Source: JAFGHJ01 sp964525555 (GTDB lineage Bacteria > Hydrothermota > UBA3072). From it: DNA of 64,000 bases. Position 1 is the stretch's first letter. The number at the start of each line of letters is the position of its first letter. Below the pieces are notes generated by a model, which saw only the letters and a list, made by a program, of their open reading frames with translations, was not told where the DNA came from and did not search any database. Location of the stretch: assembly GCA_964525555.1 (NCBI GenBank), contig CAZGHN010000003.1:186001-250000 (forward strand), read 5' to 3'. Below, in pieces: positions 33,846 through 42,822 of the stretch. The position numbers and the translations under genes are program-made.

Positions 33846-34955
33846 TTATTCTCTAGTTTCATCGGATGGGATAAGATTCATCATAAACTTTTCGAATTTC
33901 TCTCGCTTCTCTTTTTTCAATATTGTTTTTGAAGCAAGAGGTAGGTTTTTGATGTAAGTTTCTTTATCTATTATTTTTTCGTGAAATAAAGAAACTAAAT
34001 ACTCTTCAATATGTTCTTTCTTTATTGTTGTCCAAGCATCTTTTTTTTGTCCAACAGGAAAACGAATGGACTTATAAGCTAATAAAAGCCGTCTGATAAA
34101 TAGTTCATAGTATTTTAATTCATATTGTTCTTTGCTTTTGCATTTTGTTAAGTTCTCCAGACATTTTTTTAACGAGGTTGTTATTGAACTACATTGAGGA
34201 TAAGTACTTGTTGGAATGCCTATAAACATTAAAAACGATATAATTGTACGGGAACTTCCTTCAAATACAGGTATATTTTTATTATTACATGAACTTGTAA
34301 AAATATTGATGTCTACTGTTAAGTTAATTAAATCTGAGATATCAGTATTTGGCGATATGTTTAATAATTGTGGTCGGATTCTGTTTAACAAAGTTATAAC
34401 TTTTTCTTGATGGTTTTTAACTAGATATTTTACTCCTATGTCTTTTATTTCTTCTGTAAAATTGTATAGTTTGTTGTTGTCTTCAGGGAACTTTAGTGAT
34501 CCAAGTTTATTCAATATGTTTGAAAATCCAAAATCAATAACTTTTTCTTTAGCATAAAAGATAAGAGCAATCACGTATGATAAACACAGACTAGCAAAGA
34601 ATATTGCAAAATTAATGAGCATATGTGTACTTCCTATTTTTATGATAACTAAAGGCAGTATGATGGTAAAAACGAATAAGTATAAAAGAATTTGCACAAG
34701 AGGCTCTTTTATAATATGGGGTAGTGTAGAAAATCTACCGGTTGATTGACAAATAAAAAAAACAATAACAAACAATAGGGCAAATAACGAAGCTAAACCT
34801 TGAGTTATAGAACTCAGGATATAATTTGGACCCGACCCTGAAAGGCAAGTAGGATTGAACTTATAGTGCAATATTGATACTACAACGGAAGCCATTAAGG
34901 GTAATAAGTATCTGAGAAACGTTCGTTTTGAAATCTTTTTTAAATTTAGTTTAAT
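33846..34955 (-). CDS. membrane protein of unknown function, AUU start proposed
   Basis: About 369 residues. Four transmembrane helices in the first 130 residues are followed by a soluble, charged domain of 200-plus residues; no family recognised. The first ATG (34895) has no Shine-Dalgarno and falls in mid-helix. A perfect TAAGGAGG (34967-34960) lies upstream, where TAA is the in-frame stop, and an AUU at 34955 follows it by 4 nt. Starting there adds a basic N-terminus (KLNLKKISKRTFLRY) before the first helix, as expected for a membrane protein. Confidence 0.7.
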   Translation of the reverse strand: MKLNLKKISKRTFLRYLLPLMASVVVSILHYKFNPTCLSGSGPNYILSSITQGLASLFALLFVIVFFICQSTGRFSTLPHIIKEPLVQILLYLFVFTIILPLVIIKIGSTHMLINFAIFFASLCLSYVIALIFYAKEKVIDFGFSNILNKLGSLKFPEDNNKLYNFTEEIKDIGVKYLVKNHQEKVITLLNRIRPQLLNISPNTDISDLINLTVDINIFTSSCNNKNIPVFEGSSRTIISFLMFIGIPTSTYPQCSSITTSLKKCLENLTKCKSKEQYELKYYELFIRRLLLAYKSIRFPVGQKKDAWTTIKKEHIEEYLVSLFHEKIIDKETYIKNLPLASKTILKKEKREKFEKFMMNLIPSDETRE

Positions 34956-34991
34956 AATGCCTCCTTAGTTTAGAGTAGATAGTTTTAAGGC

Positions 34992-35065
34992 GTGAGATTT
35001 TTACTCTCACAACAAAAAATTTTTATATTCATAGTATATATTAAAAGATTGATTAAATAAGTCAA
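34992..35065 (-). promoter_or_regulatory. promoter and leader hairpin of the membrane protein gene
   Basis: TTGACT (35065-35060), 16-bp spacer, TAATAT (35043-35038). The leader of about 75 nt contains GTGAGA-GTAAAAA-TCTCAC (35010-34992), a 6-bp hairpin upstream of the Shine-Dalgarno. Confidence 0.5.
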
Positions 35066-35084
35066 GGGGTGCATCGCTTAGCGT

Positions 35085-35465
35085 TACGAGTCATTAGTCA
35101 AAAAAAAATAAAACAGTTATTCGTGCTATTCGTTGTTTATAATCTTGGGAAAGTGGGCTCTAAATAACAAAAACAAATCCTGAAAATCTGCGTTAATCTG
35201 CGTCCCATTATTGTGGTGTGGTGGGGCTCTGTGTTCTCCGTGGCTAATAAAATAGTTAGTAGGGAGTAGAGAGCAGTTAGCAGTTAAAAAAAAATAAAAA
35301 ATCCTGTTAATCTGTGTTTATCTGCGTCCCATTATCTTTGTGTCTTTGTGCCTTTGTGTGAGAATATTTTTTTGAATGGGGTAGGGGTTTAAACAACACA
35401 AATTTATTTTTTTCTCTGTGTATCTCTGTGTTCTCTGTGGTTAAATTAGTTTTGTGGTAGAGGGG
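35085..35465. repeat. largest compound dispersed-repeat array (families G, A, F, B)
   Basis: In order: TTACGAGTCATTAGTCAAAA (G), CAAATCCTGAAAATCTGCGT with TAATCTGCGTCCCATTA (A), CTCTGTGTTCTCCGTGGCTA (B-like), TTAGTAGGGAGTAGAGAGCA with GTTAGCAGTT (F), AATCCTGTTAATCTGTGTTT with ATCTGCGTCCCATTA (A), TCTTTGTGTCTTTGTGCCTT with TGTGTGAGAAT (B), and CTCTGTGTATCTCTGTGTTC with TCTGTGG (B-like). No gene or other signal is seen in 35066-35467. Confidence 0.8.
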
Positions 35466-35467
35466 TA

Positions 35468-36631
35468 TCAGAAAGTAACGAAAATGTATCCACCGATGTC
35501 GAAATCGTTTTCGGTTGTGAGTCCGTAAATATAATCGCCTTCTATTCCAACCCTTAAATAGTCTCCTATATCGTATCCCAGGTCTGCTCCGATATAGTAA
35601 TTCTCGGTACCGTTTAAGTATCCATAGGCATTCGCATGAATTAATTCCTGAATTGTGGTACTAATTCCCGCTCTCATGATATACTCGTTTTCTGATTCTA
35701 TTGGATATTCGAATTCAAAAAATATTTCCTTGTGAGTTAATTTTGCGCCGATGTAATTTGCGGAACTATTTAAATAATAAGAATAAATTACGGATATCGG
35801 TAAGAAATTTTTCGATTGTCCGAACTCGGCTCTGTAGTATGTATTGTGCGATGAATATTCGTGGATATATTGTAAGGATTGGCAGTATAAGTAAGCGATG
35901 CCCGTTTTATTTAACAAGGCTCCCTTGATATATAAATCATAAAAAGGTAAGAAGTAAACTAACTCCGGATAAATCTTTTTATCGAACCATGCAATGCCGG
36001 CTTGAAGAGGATATTCTTCATATAAAACCTTTATATTGTAGTCCTCAGGGGTTGCAAGCTGCAAATTAAGTTTTAAAAAATTATATTTTAAGTTAATGTC
36101 TGCGACTCCTATTAATGAATCGGAATAAATACCATAAAGATTAAAATCGATAATATCATGTACGTTTCCGATATTAAATCTGTATGAAGGTTCGGATATT
36201 CTTTTTCCGTAAGTAGATGCGTTTATGTAAAAATTTTCGATGGAAGTTCTTGAAAAAATTTGTATCGTCGAATCCTGAGCTACTGAATTAATGATAAAAT
36301 TTAATCCAACTTCCAGGGGTTGAAAATTTCCTCTGGTGTAACCGAGCAGGTAACCACCCAAATATGTTCCGGCGGTTGCTTCTAATCTACATCCAATATT
36401 TCTTTTAAATTTTTTTTCATCTTGAATTTCAAATAAAGGCAATCCTTTTTTTATGTTGTTAAACGATGGCTCAAGATAATCTTTCTCGAAAGGTAAAAGT
36501 TGCTTATTTATAGTTTCGACTTTTACTTTTCTTTCTCCATATACTTTCACTTCCGGAATATCTAAAATGTCTGCATATAAACTAAAAACGGAAAGGATGA
36601 GAAATATAGTTAAAATTGGAATTTTTGTCAT
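35468..36631 (-). CDS. predicted outer-membrane beta-barrel protein
   Basis: 387 residues with a signal peptide (1-20). A short N-terminal region has IPEVKVYGERKVKVE, a motif like that at the start of TonB-type plug segments. From about residue 80 there are repeated amphipathic strands rich in Tyr, Gly and Phe, ending in an aromatic terminal residue (GGYIFVTF), as for barrels recognised by BamA. No enzyme motif. It starts directly after the TPR gene, so the two proteins probably work together in the envelope. Confidence 0.7.
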   Translation of the reverse strand: MTKIPILTIFLILSVFSLYADILDIPEVKVYGERKVKVETINKQLLPFEKDYLEPSFNNIKKGLPLFEIQDEKKFKRNIGCRLEATAGTYLGGYLLGYTRGNFQPLEVGLNFIINSVAQDSTIQIFSRTSIENFYINASTYGKRISEPSYRFNIGNVHDIIDFNLYGIYSDSLIGVADINLKYNFLKLNLQLATPEDYNIKVLYEEYPLQAGIAWFDKKIYPELVYFLPFYDLYIKGALLNKTGIAYLYCQSLQYIHEYSSHNTYYRAEFGQSKNFLPISVIYSYYLNSSANYIGAKLTHKEIFFEFEYPIESENEYIMRAGISTTIQELIHANAYGYLNGTENYYIGADLGYDIGDYLRVGIEGDYIYGLTTENDFDIGGYIFVTF

Positions 36632-39394
36632 TTATTCAATTTGAGAAATCTTGTTCTTCGCTTTTGTTAACCAGGGTTCCTCGGCTCTTGCCACGATTTC
36701 TTTCAAGTAATTTAAAGCCCTTTCTTTATCTCCGTTTTTAATCATTATTTCGGATAAAAGATAAAGAGATGCGGAGCACCACTCGCTTTCGGGATGCAAG
36801 TATCTGACTTTGAGAAGTGTTTTCAAAGCTTCTTCTTCTTTTCCTGTTTCTAATAAGATTTTGCCTTCGAGGTAATATGCTTCGGCTTCTGAACGCTCAA
36901 ATTTCATAGCTCCTTCAAGGTTTTTTAAAGCTGAAGTGAAATCCTTGCGGTCGATTAATATTTTTGCAAGTTCTATATAAGCCAGACCATCAACTGAATC
37001 CCTTAATTTTAAAAGTTTATCTATTGCTTCTTTTTCTTTGCCTTCTTTTTTTAGGCATAAAGCATATAGTAAAGATGCTTCCGATAGTGATGATTTTAAT
37101 AAATATTTTTTAGCTTTATCTAAGTTACCCGCATCGAATTCAATTCGGCCGAGTTCCATATAAGCTTTATCTTTGAAGTCAGGCGATTTTGTTGCTTTGG
37201 TCAAAAATTGAATTGCTTGATTTTTTCTTCCCATTTTAAGAAAAGCAAGTCCTGCTTTATAGTAACTATCAGGTTCATTTGAATGTTCGAGATAGGGGAT
37301 AGATTCGTTGTATTTTCCCGAATTGAAGAGTATATTACCTACGAGGCTGTTAACTTTTCCTTCTAATCCACTTCCCTTTAATTTTCTTATTAAGTCCTTT
37401 GCTTCGCTTTCCATTTTTGAGCTTCCCGATAAGTTGTTTGCTGAGAGTAGGATGCCGCGGACTCCGGAAAGAGTGAGCGAAGAAGCATTAACTCCTGAAA
37501 TTTTTTCTCTTGTAAGGTCAAAACCCTTTGTATAGTATTTGTATGAAGAATCGAAACTTGCCTGATCGAAGTAATTATCTCCGAGAAGGAAAAATGATTC
37601 TACTAGAATTTCAGCGTCGTAAGTCCCCGAAATCATAAGATATAGTTGTTCGTTAGAAGCGCGCAGGTCATTTTTCTTTCTAAGCGTCAGGGCAATATAA
37701 TATGAGCTTATCTCACTGTATTCCGAAAGAGAGAAGTTCTTTTTTATATAGATAAATTCTTCTATTGCTTTGTTGTATTCTTTCGTTTCCATATACATCT
37801 TTCCCAGATTGAATAATGCTTCGGGTCTTCGGTCGCCTTTTACCTGACGATAAGCACGTTCTGCGGATTTTAAATCGCCCATTGCATAAGCTGCATTTCC
37901 AAGCTGCAGGTATATTTCGGCTCTGCTGCAGAAATCGGGGAAATTTCTGGAGAGTTCTTCGAGATTGTAAAATGCCATATCGTATCTTTTAAGTCCCATC
38001 CATGCCCATCCTTTTGCTTCGAGAATGTAAGGAGTTAAATCGGGAGATTTTTCAAGATTAACTTTATCATATTCATCCAAAGATTTTCTGTATTCCTTTT
38101 TAATTTGATAAATATCGCCTTTTAGCATATGTACTTTGTCTGTTTCTTGGCCGACCGGAAATTTCTTTTCATATATTTCCAGAAGATCGAGAGAATTATC
38201 ATATTCTTCCAGTTTTTTCTTCGCAATAGCAGCTTGCAATAAAGCAAGATTAACAGATCCCTGGTTTTTTTCGACAACCTCAATAAATTTTGAATAAGCT
38301 TCTCCTGTTTTTCCCTGTTTCAATAAAATATTACCTATCTCAATATTTGCTTCATCCCATAATTCACCGACGATATTGTTCAAATATTCCATAGCCTGTT
38401 TATAATTACCACGATCTTTGTATATCCGGGCAGTTTCAAACAAAGCTTCGTTTCTTAACTCCGGGCTGTTTTTAATTACAAGGTGTAAATTTACGAGTGC
38501 CTCTTCGATTCTTCCTTCTTTATTTAGAGATAAAGATTTCCAATACATGGCGTCCAGGAAATAAGAATCGCTTCCGGAAACATTATCAAAATGTTCAATG
38601 GCTTTATTATATTCGGCTTTTTCGTATTCTATTAAGCCCATTTTATAGTAAGAAAATCCTGAAAGAGAAGGATCCACGCGCGGTATTTCTTTTAAATATT
38701 TTATTGCTTTTTCTGTATTTCCGTTATTTTCATTGATATCTGCGAGGTAAGAGTATGCTCTGGAAGCGTATTTGCCATCAGGATATTTTTTTAGATATGC
38801 GATAAAAGCTTTCTCAGAATTTTTATTATTGGATAAAAAAAGCGACTTTGCGTAGAGAAAATTGCCTTCTTCTTCGTATTCACCTTTGAGTTTTGAAAAA
38901 ACAGATGCTGCTTTATCGTATTCCTTTAATGCTATATATGTCCAACCTATACTTAATTTGCTGTAAGGTATAGAAGAATTCGAATAGTGATTTAAAGCTT
39001 TTTTGTAATCTCCCTTTGCATAATAAGCCTCTCCAAGATATAATTCTCTTTTATTCTTGTTCGTTATTCGATTTATTACTTCTATTGCCGGGTCGAAATT
39101 GTTTAATTTTATCTCTGTTTTTGCCCATTCTATTAATAAATCTTCTTTTTTAGAAGGATATTTAAAAACAAAATCTTTACATTTTACAATCGCTTTTTCA
39201 AAATTTCCCTGTTTGTTTAATGTTTTAACCAGCATAACAGAGACTTCCGGTGAATATATACTGTTGGGATAATTATTTAGAAAATCGATAAGTTCCGATT
39301 CTGCCAGCTCATAAAGCCCGTCATCATATAGTCCTTTTGCGTATTTGAATTCTTTTACGGGATTAATAGATAAAATTAAAAGAAGAAAAATCAT
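36632..39394 (-). CDS. large TPR-repeat envelope protein
   Basis: 920 residues with an N-terminal hydrophobic signal (MIFLLLILSINPV), then at least 22 tetratricopeptide repeats to the end. Typical units are YAKGLYDDGLYELAESELID, YNKAIEHFDNVSG and KEYNKAIEEFIYIKKNF. Early repeats resemble BamD/YbgF-type periplasmic TPRs. It is likely a scaffold in the periplasm. The ATG overlaps the ispF stop (4 bp) and the barrel gene follows without a gap, giving an ispF-TPR-barrel operon. Confidence 0.88.
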   Translation of the reverse strand: MIFLLLILSINPVKEFKYAKGLYDDGLYELAESELIDFLNNYPNSIYSPEVSVMLVKTLNKQGNFEKAIVKCKDFVFKYPSKKEDLLIEWAKTEIKLNNFDPAIEVINRITNKNKRELYLGEAYYAKGDYKKALNHYSNSSIPYSKLSIGWTYIALKEYDKAASVFSKLKGEYEEEGNFLYAKSLFLSNNKNSEKAFIAYLKKYPDGKYASRAYSYLADINENNGNTEKAIKYLKEIPRVDPSLSGFSYYKMGLIEYEKAEYNKAIEHFDNVSGSDSYFLDAMYWKSLSLNKEGRIEEALVNLHLVIKNSPELRNEALFETARIYKDRGNYKQAMEYLNNIVGELWDEANIEIGNILLKQGKTGEAYSKFIEVVEKNQGSVNLALLQAAIAKKKLEEYDNSLDLLEIYEKKFPVGQETDKVHMLKGDIYQIKKEYRKSLDEYDKVNLEKSPDLTPYILEAKGWAWMGLKRYDMAFYNLEELSRNFPDFCSRAEIYLQLGNAAYAMGDLKSAERAYRQVKGDRRPEALFNLGKMYMETKEYNKAIEEFIYIKKNFSLSEYSEISSYYIALTLRKKNDLRASNEQLYLMISGTYDAEILVESFFLLGDNYFDQASFDSSYKYYTKGFDLTREKISGVNASSLTLSGVRGILLSANNLSGSSKMESEAKDLIRKLKGSGLEGKVNSLVGNILFNSGKYNESIPYLEHSNEPDSYYKAGLAFLKMGRKNQAIQFLTKATKSPDFKDKAYMELGRIEFDAGNLDKAKKYLLKSSLSEASLLYALCLKKEGKEKEAIDKLLKLRDSVDGLAYIELAKILIDRKDFTSALKNLEGAMKFERSEAEAYYLEGKILLETGKEEEALKTLLKVRYLHPESEWCSASLYLLSEIMIKNGDKERALNYLKEIVARAEEPWLTKAKNKISQIE

Positions 39395-39861
39395 CTATTT
39401 TCCTCCTCACATAAAGAAACGCAGTAACACGCTATCGCTTCATTTTTTCCGATACTTGCTATTCCTTCGTTTGAGGTGGCTTTTATCGATACTCGGGAAG
39501 TATCGATGCCGATAGCTTCGGCTATATTTTTCTGCATGGAAGAAATGTAAGGAGCCATTTTTGGTTTTTCTGCTACTATTGTTGTATCTATATTTATAAC
39601 CCTGCCTGGAATTATTCTCATTGTTTGTTTAAGGAGAAATAAACTCGAGATATCTTTATATGTCTTGTCGGTATCGGGAAAGAGTGTACCGATATCTTTC
39701 ATGGAAAAAGCGCCCAGAAGTGAGTCTATTATCGCATGAATCAGGACATCCGCATCTGAGTGTCCCAGAAGTCCCAGAGGACTTTCTATTTCAACTCCTC
39801 CAATTATAAGTTTCCGATTTTCTGCCAATCGGTGCAAATCGTATCCAAAACCAATTCGCAT
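39391..39861 (-). CDS. ispF: 2-C-methyl-D-erythritol 2,4-cyclodiphosphate synthase
   Basis: 156 residues, fifth enzyme of the MEP pathway. MRIGFGYDLHRL, GVEIESPLGLLGHSDADVLI, GALSMKD-like GAFSMKDIGTLFPDT and the C-terminal ATSNEGIASIGKNEAIACY are conserved; the metal-binding DxH and His are intact. I choose ATG 39861 because ispF proteins begin M-R-I-G and because the upstream ATG (39867) overlaps the -10 box. mRNA should be leaderless. Confidence 0.96.
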   Translation of the reverse strand: MRIGFGYDLHRLAENRKLIIGGVEIESPLGLLGHSDADVLIHAIIDSLLGAFSMKDIGTLFPDTDKTYKDISSLFLLKQTMRIIPGRVINIDTTIVAEKPKMAPYISSMQKNIAEAIGIDTSRVSIKATSNEGIASIGKNEAIACYCVSLCEEENR

Positions 39862-39866
39862 GTTCA

Positions 39867-39895
39867 TTAATACTTAAAATAAAAGCTTTTGTCAA
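39867..39895 (-). promoter_or_regulatory. promoter, leaderless, for ispF-TPR-barrel operon
   Basis: TTGACA (39895-39890), 17-bp spacer, TATTAA (39872-39867), then 5 nt to the ATG at 39861. Confidence 0.65.
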
Positions 39896-39904
39896 GGGAG
39901 AACC

Positions 39905-40040
39905 GCCCCTAACAACCCAGGATTTGGACGCAGATTAACGCAGATAAAAGGGATTAAATCATGATTTTTTAGAAAAAAACAAAGAAATGATGGGGATGGG
40001 GGTAATCTTAATAAATCTGAGTAAATCTGCGTGCTATTAA
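39905..40040. repeat. dispersed intergenic repeats (family A, both orientations)
   Basis: GACGCAGATTAACGCAGATA (reverse) with flanking CCAGGATTTG, and ATAAATCTGAGTAAATCTGC with GTGCTATTA (forward), about 60 bp apart as an inverted pair. Confidence 0.7.
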
Positions 40041-40043
40041 AAT

Positions 40044-41234
40044 TTAGAAACCGTAACTTATTCCTGTACTAAAATAGGTTTGTTCGATAGGACTGTTAGA
40101 AAACAAGTGGCTATCCATTAAAGATAAATTTAATACAAAAGAACTTATCTTATAGGAAATTCCAAATGTATTAAATATTTGATCAAAATTATCCATTTCG
40201 GAATTTTCGCGACTTTCACCAGTTCTATAATCTCTCTGTGTGAATAAACCTGTTCTTAATTTTAAATTGTTGTTTAAATCGTATTCCAGTCCCAAATGAA
40301 TATCATTTCTGTTAATCAGATTTGCCTCGATTGAATTATGAGATCGTATATAATCGAGTGATAAGGTTAGCGGGAATGAGTTAAATTTATAGTTAACTCC
40401 GATTCCTATTTTTGTAGGGGATATATTTAGACCGAGGGTATAATAATAAGAAGAAATGCTTTCGCTTATTTTAGGTGTATAGGTCAAACCAAAAGACAGG
40501 TTTTCCATGGGTGAATAGATAAAACCAAATTTCGGTATAATTTTACTGAATTTTATTGGAGCACTATTTATTATCCAAATATTTTCACTAATTGTTTGGG
40601 TTTCTGATTTTAAATAAAAAGTTGTATAGTTAATATCTAAACCGATTCTGACTATATTTTTAAAGTTAACGGCAATCGGTATGGAAAAAGAGCTGATTTT
40701 CATATCGGTATAGAGGTCATAGGGTTGGTTTATATAGGGTTTGTCGTCACTTGTAAGATCGCCAATATGGCTAGGATCGCTAGAATCGCTAGGACCGCTC
40801 CAGGGTTCATCATCGTATATTTCTAAGTGTAAAGACTTTAGGTATTCAAAGCGATCGGGATCATTAGTGGAACTTCCAAGAAGATGTCCAAGTAAATATG
40901 CTGCATCTGTAGAAAAACTTTTTTCTGTTCGGTAAGTCATTCCTATTTGGAAAAATTCATTTATAAAAAAAGCATAACCTGCTGAAAAATTCGGGTGTAA
41001 TTCTTGAAGTGTACTATTTGTACCCAGTTCGACGTTGTTCTTATACGTATATTCGAAATAATACTGCCGTTTATTTTCTAAAGATAAGGAAGCAGGGTTT
41101 ATAAACACACTAGATATGTCGCCTGTATTTGCGACTCCTGTATAACCCCTTCCGCATGCTGAAGAAGAAATCCTGTTATCGCTGTAGTAATCCACGCATA
41201 ATTGAAAAGGCAAAAGTAAAATTATTAAGTTCAT
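40044..41234 (-). CDS. PorV/FadL-type outer-membrane protein, copy 1
   Basis: 396 residues. Signal peptide-like N-terminus (MNLIILLLPFQLC), then SSACGRGYTGVANTGDISSV with FINPASLSLE, the PorV/FadL/OmpP1 pattern (GxAGVA-D-x-A-x-NPA). About 14 predicted strands; C-terminal residue Phe. PorV relatives carry type IX secretion cargo at the outer membrane; FadL relatives take up hydrophobics. A near-identical C-terminus and similar N-terminus are shared with the neighbouring copy. Leaderless promoter. Confidence 0.8.
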   Translation of the reverse strand: MNLIILLLPFQLCVDYYSDNRISSSACGRGYTGVANTGDISSVFINPASLSLENKRQYYFEYTYKNNVELGTNSTLQELHPNFSAGYAFFINEFFQIGMTYRTEKSFSTDAAYLLGHLLGSSTNDPDRFEYLKSLHLEIYDDEPWSGPSDSSDPSHIGDLTSDDKPYINQPYDLYTDMKISSFSIPIAVNFKNIVRIGLDINYTTFYLKSETQTISENIWIINSAPIKFSKIIPKFGFIYSPMENLSFGLTYTPKISESISSYYYTLGLNISPTKIGIGVNYKFNSFPLTLSLDYIRSHNSIEANLINRNDIHLGLEYDLNNNLKLRTGLFTQRDYRTGESRENSEMDNFDQIFNTFGISYKISSFVLNLSLMDSHLFSNSPIEQTYFSTGISYGF

Positions 41235-41240
41235 GTCTTT

Positions 41241-41269
41241 AAATTAAACAAACTTTTTTTATTTGTCAA
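41241..41269 (-). promoter_or_regulatory. promoter, leaderless, for barrel copy 1
   Basis: TTGACA (41269-41264), 17-bp spacer, TAATTT (41246-41241), then 6 nt to the ATG at 41234. Confidence 0.6.
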
Positions 41270-41281
41270 GGTTTAATTTGA

Positions 41282-42433
41282 CTAAAAATCATAACTTATT
41301 CCTGTACTAAAATAGGTTTGTTCGATAGGACTGTTAGAAAACAAATGACTGTCCATTAACGATAGATTTAATACTAAAGAACTTATTTTATAGGAAAAAC
41401 CAAGTGTTGTGAATATTTGCGTATAATTACCCAAACCAAAATACGCAGAACTATTTTGCGATGAACTGCTTCTATAATCCATTTGAGTAAAAAGTCCTGT
41501 TCTTATTGCAAGATGATTGTTTATATCGTAGTCTAAACCGAAATGGATATCCTTTCTATTGACAAGATTTTCTTCTTCTGAGTTTCTCGAATATTTATAA
41601 TCGAGAGATAATTCTAAAGGTATGTTATTGAGTTTGTAGCTGATACCGACTCCAATTTTCCAGGGGAAAATGTTTGGTTGGGTGTAAGTAATTGTAGTAT
41701 CTCCGAAATCAACAGTTACAAATTCTCTTGTTTCCGGGAGGTAAGTAAGACCAAGAGATAAATTCTCGATAGGGCAGACGATAATACCGAATTTAGGTCT
41801 TATTTTACTGAAACTTGCATTAATATTATTAGATTCTATCCATGTTGAATCTATTAAAGTATCTACATTTACAATTCCATAAGATTTGTGATTGGAGTAG
41901 AAATTAGTGTAACTCAAATCGACTCCAACGCTAAATTGTGTACTAAGTTTAAAGACAACAGGAAGAGAGTAAGAGCTAATTTTAATATCTTTATAGGCGT
42001 TTAATGAGCCCAAATCAGTAAAGCCTTCCTCTACAGATTCATCGACCACTGTCCAAGGTGTTTCCCCATAATCAGCCTTAAGTGAGTTTTCCGTCCTGTA
42101 GGTTATTCCGATTTGAAGATAATTACTTATAGGTAGACCAAAACCAACTGAGAAATTGGGATTTAAGTTTTTGTATTTTATATCAGCTAACCATTCTATA
42201 TCTTTTTTGTAAACGTATTCGAGATAGAATTGTTTCTTTTTTAGAGATAAAGAAGCGGGGTTTATAAAAGTGCCGGATAGATCACTACTGTTTGCGATTC
42301 CGGTATAGCCGCTACCGCATGCATAAGAGGATATTCTGTTATCACTGTAAGAATCCCAGAAGCTTTCAAAATCCGGAAAACTTCGATCATATGATGGGAT
42401 AGGTTGTGATAATAATAAAATTATTAAGTTCAT
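41282..42433 (-). CDS. PorV/FadL-type outer-membrane protein, copy 2
   Basis: 383 residues, tandem paralogue of the gene at 40044. The N-terminal DSYSDNRISSYACGSGYTGI with NPASLSL and the last 30 residues (LNLSLMDSHLFSNSPIEQTY then FSTGISYDF) almost repeat copy 1, while the middle has diverged. C-terminal Phe and alternating hydrophobic strands indicate an outer-membrane barrel. Each copy has its own leaderless promoter, so they can be controlled separately. Confidence 0.8.
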   Translation of the reverse strand: MNLIILLLSQPIPSYDRSFPDFESFWDSYSDNRISSYACGSGYTGIANSSDLSGTFINPASLSLKKKQFYLEYVYKKDIEWLADIKYKNLNPNFSVGFGLPISNYLQIGITYRTENSLKADYGETPWTVVDESVEEGFTDLGSLNAYKDIKISSYSLPVVFKLSTQFSVGVDLSYTNFYSNHKSYGIVNVDTLIDSTWIESNNINASFSKIRPKFGIIVCPIENLSLGLTYLPETREFVTVDFGDTTITYTQPNIFPWKIGVGISYKLNNIPLELSLDYKYSRNSEEENLVNRKDIHFGLDYDINNHLAIRTGLFTQMDYRSSSSQNSSAYFGLGNYTQIFTTLGFSYKISSLVLNLSLMDSHLFSNSPIEQTYFSTGISYDF

Positions 42434-42440
42434 TTAAAAA

Positions 42441-42468
42441 AAATAATAATTCTTGTTAGTTTGTCAAC
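42441..42468 (-). promoter_or_regulatory. promoter, leaderless, for barrel copy 2
   Basis: TTGACA (42468-42463), 16-bp spacer, TATTTT (42446-42441), then 6 nt to the ATG at 42433. Confidence 0.65.
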
Positions 42469-42477
42469 CGCAATATA

Positions 42478-42735
42478 GATTCTTCGCTTCGGTGTTGAAT
42501 TGTTGAATAGTAAAATAGTTGAATTGTTTTCTCTTTCCCAATTTCCCCATTTTTCGATTTTTCTAATTTCTTCTCTGCGTACTTTGCGTTCTTTACGTGA
42601 GAATTTGTTTAGGATTAGGAGAAAAACAAGAAGACAGGCGAGGATTAAGGATTAGTTGGGGGGCAAGGAAGAAAATCAGGGATTAAGAAAAAACACTTAC
42701 CACTTAATCCATAATCCTTGATCTGCCAACTTGCA
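42478..42735. repeat. dispersed intergenic repeats (families C, B, E)
   Basis: GGTGTTGAATTGTTGAATAG with TAAAATAGTTGAATTG (C), TTCTCTGCGTACTTTGCGTT with CTTTACGTGAGAAT (B-like), AGGATTAAGGATTAG and CACTTAATCCATAATCCTTG (E-like, both orientations). No gene in 42469-42780. Confidence 0.65.
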
Positions 42736-42822
42736 CTGCTTCTATTCCTATTCTTACTGAGTATGTCCCTGTGGTAAAAAGAAACCTTGCGGATGGTAAG
42801 ATAAAATCTTAACTTATTATGT

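Noticed and set aside
39865..39867. Upstream ATG for ispF
   Set aside because: It overlaps the -10 box, and family members begin at the next ATG (MRIG).
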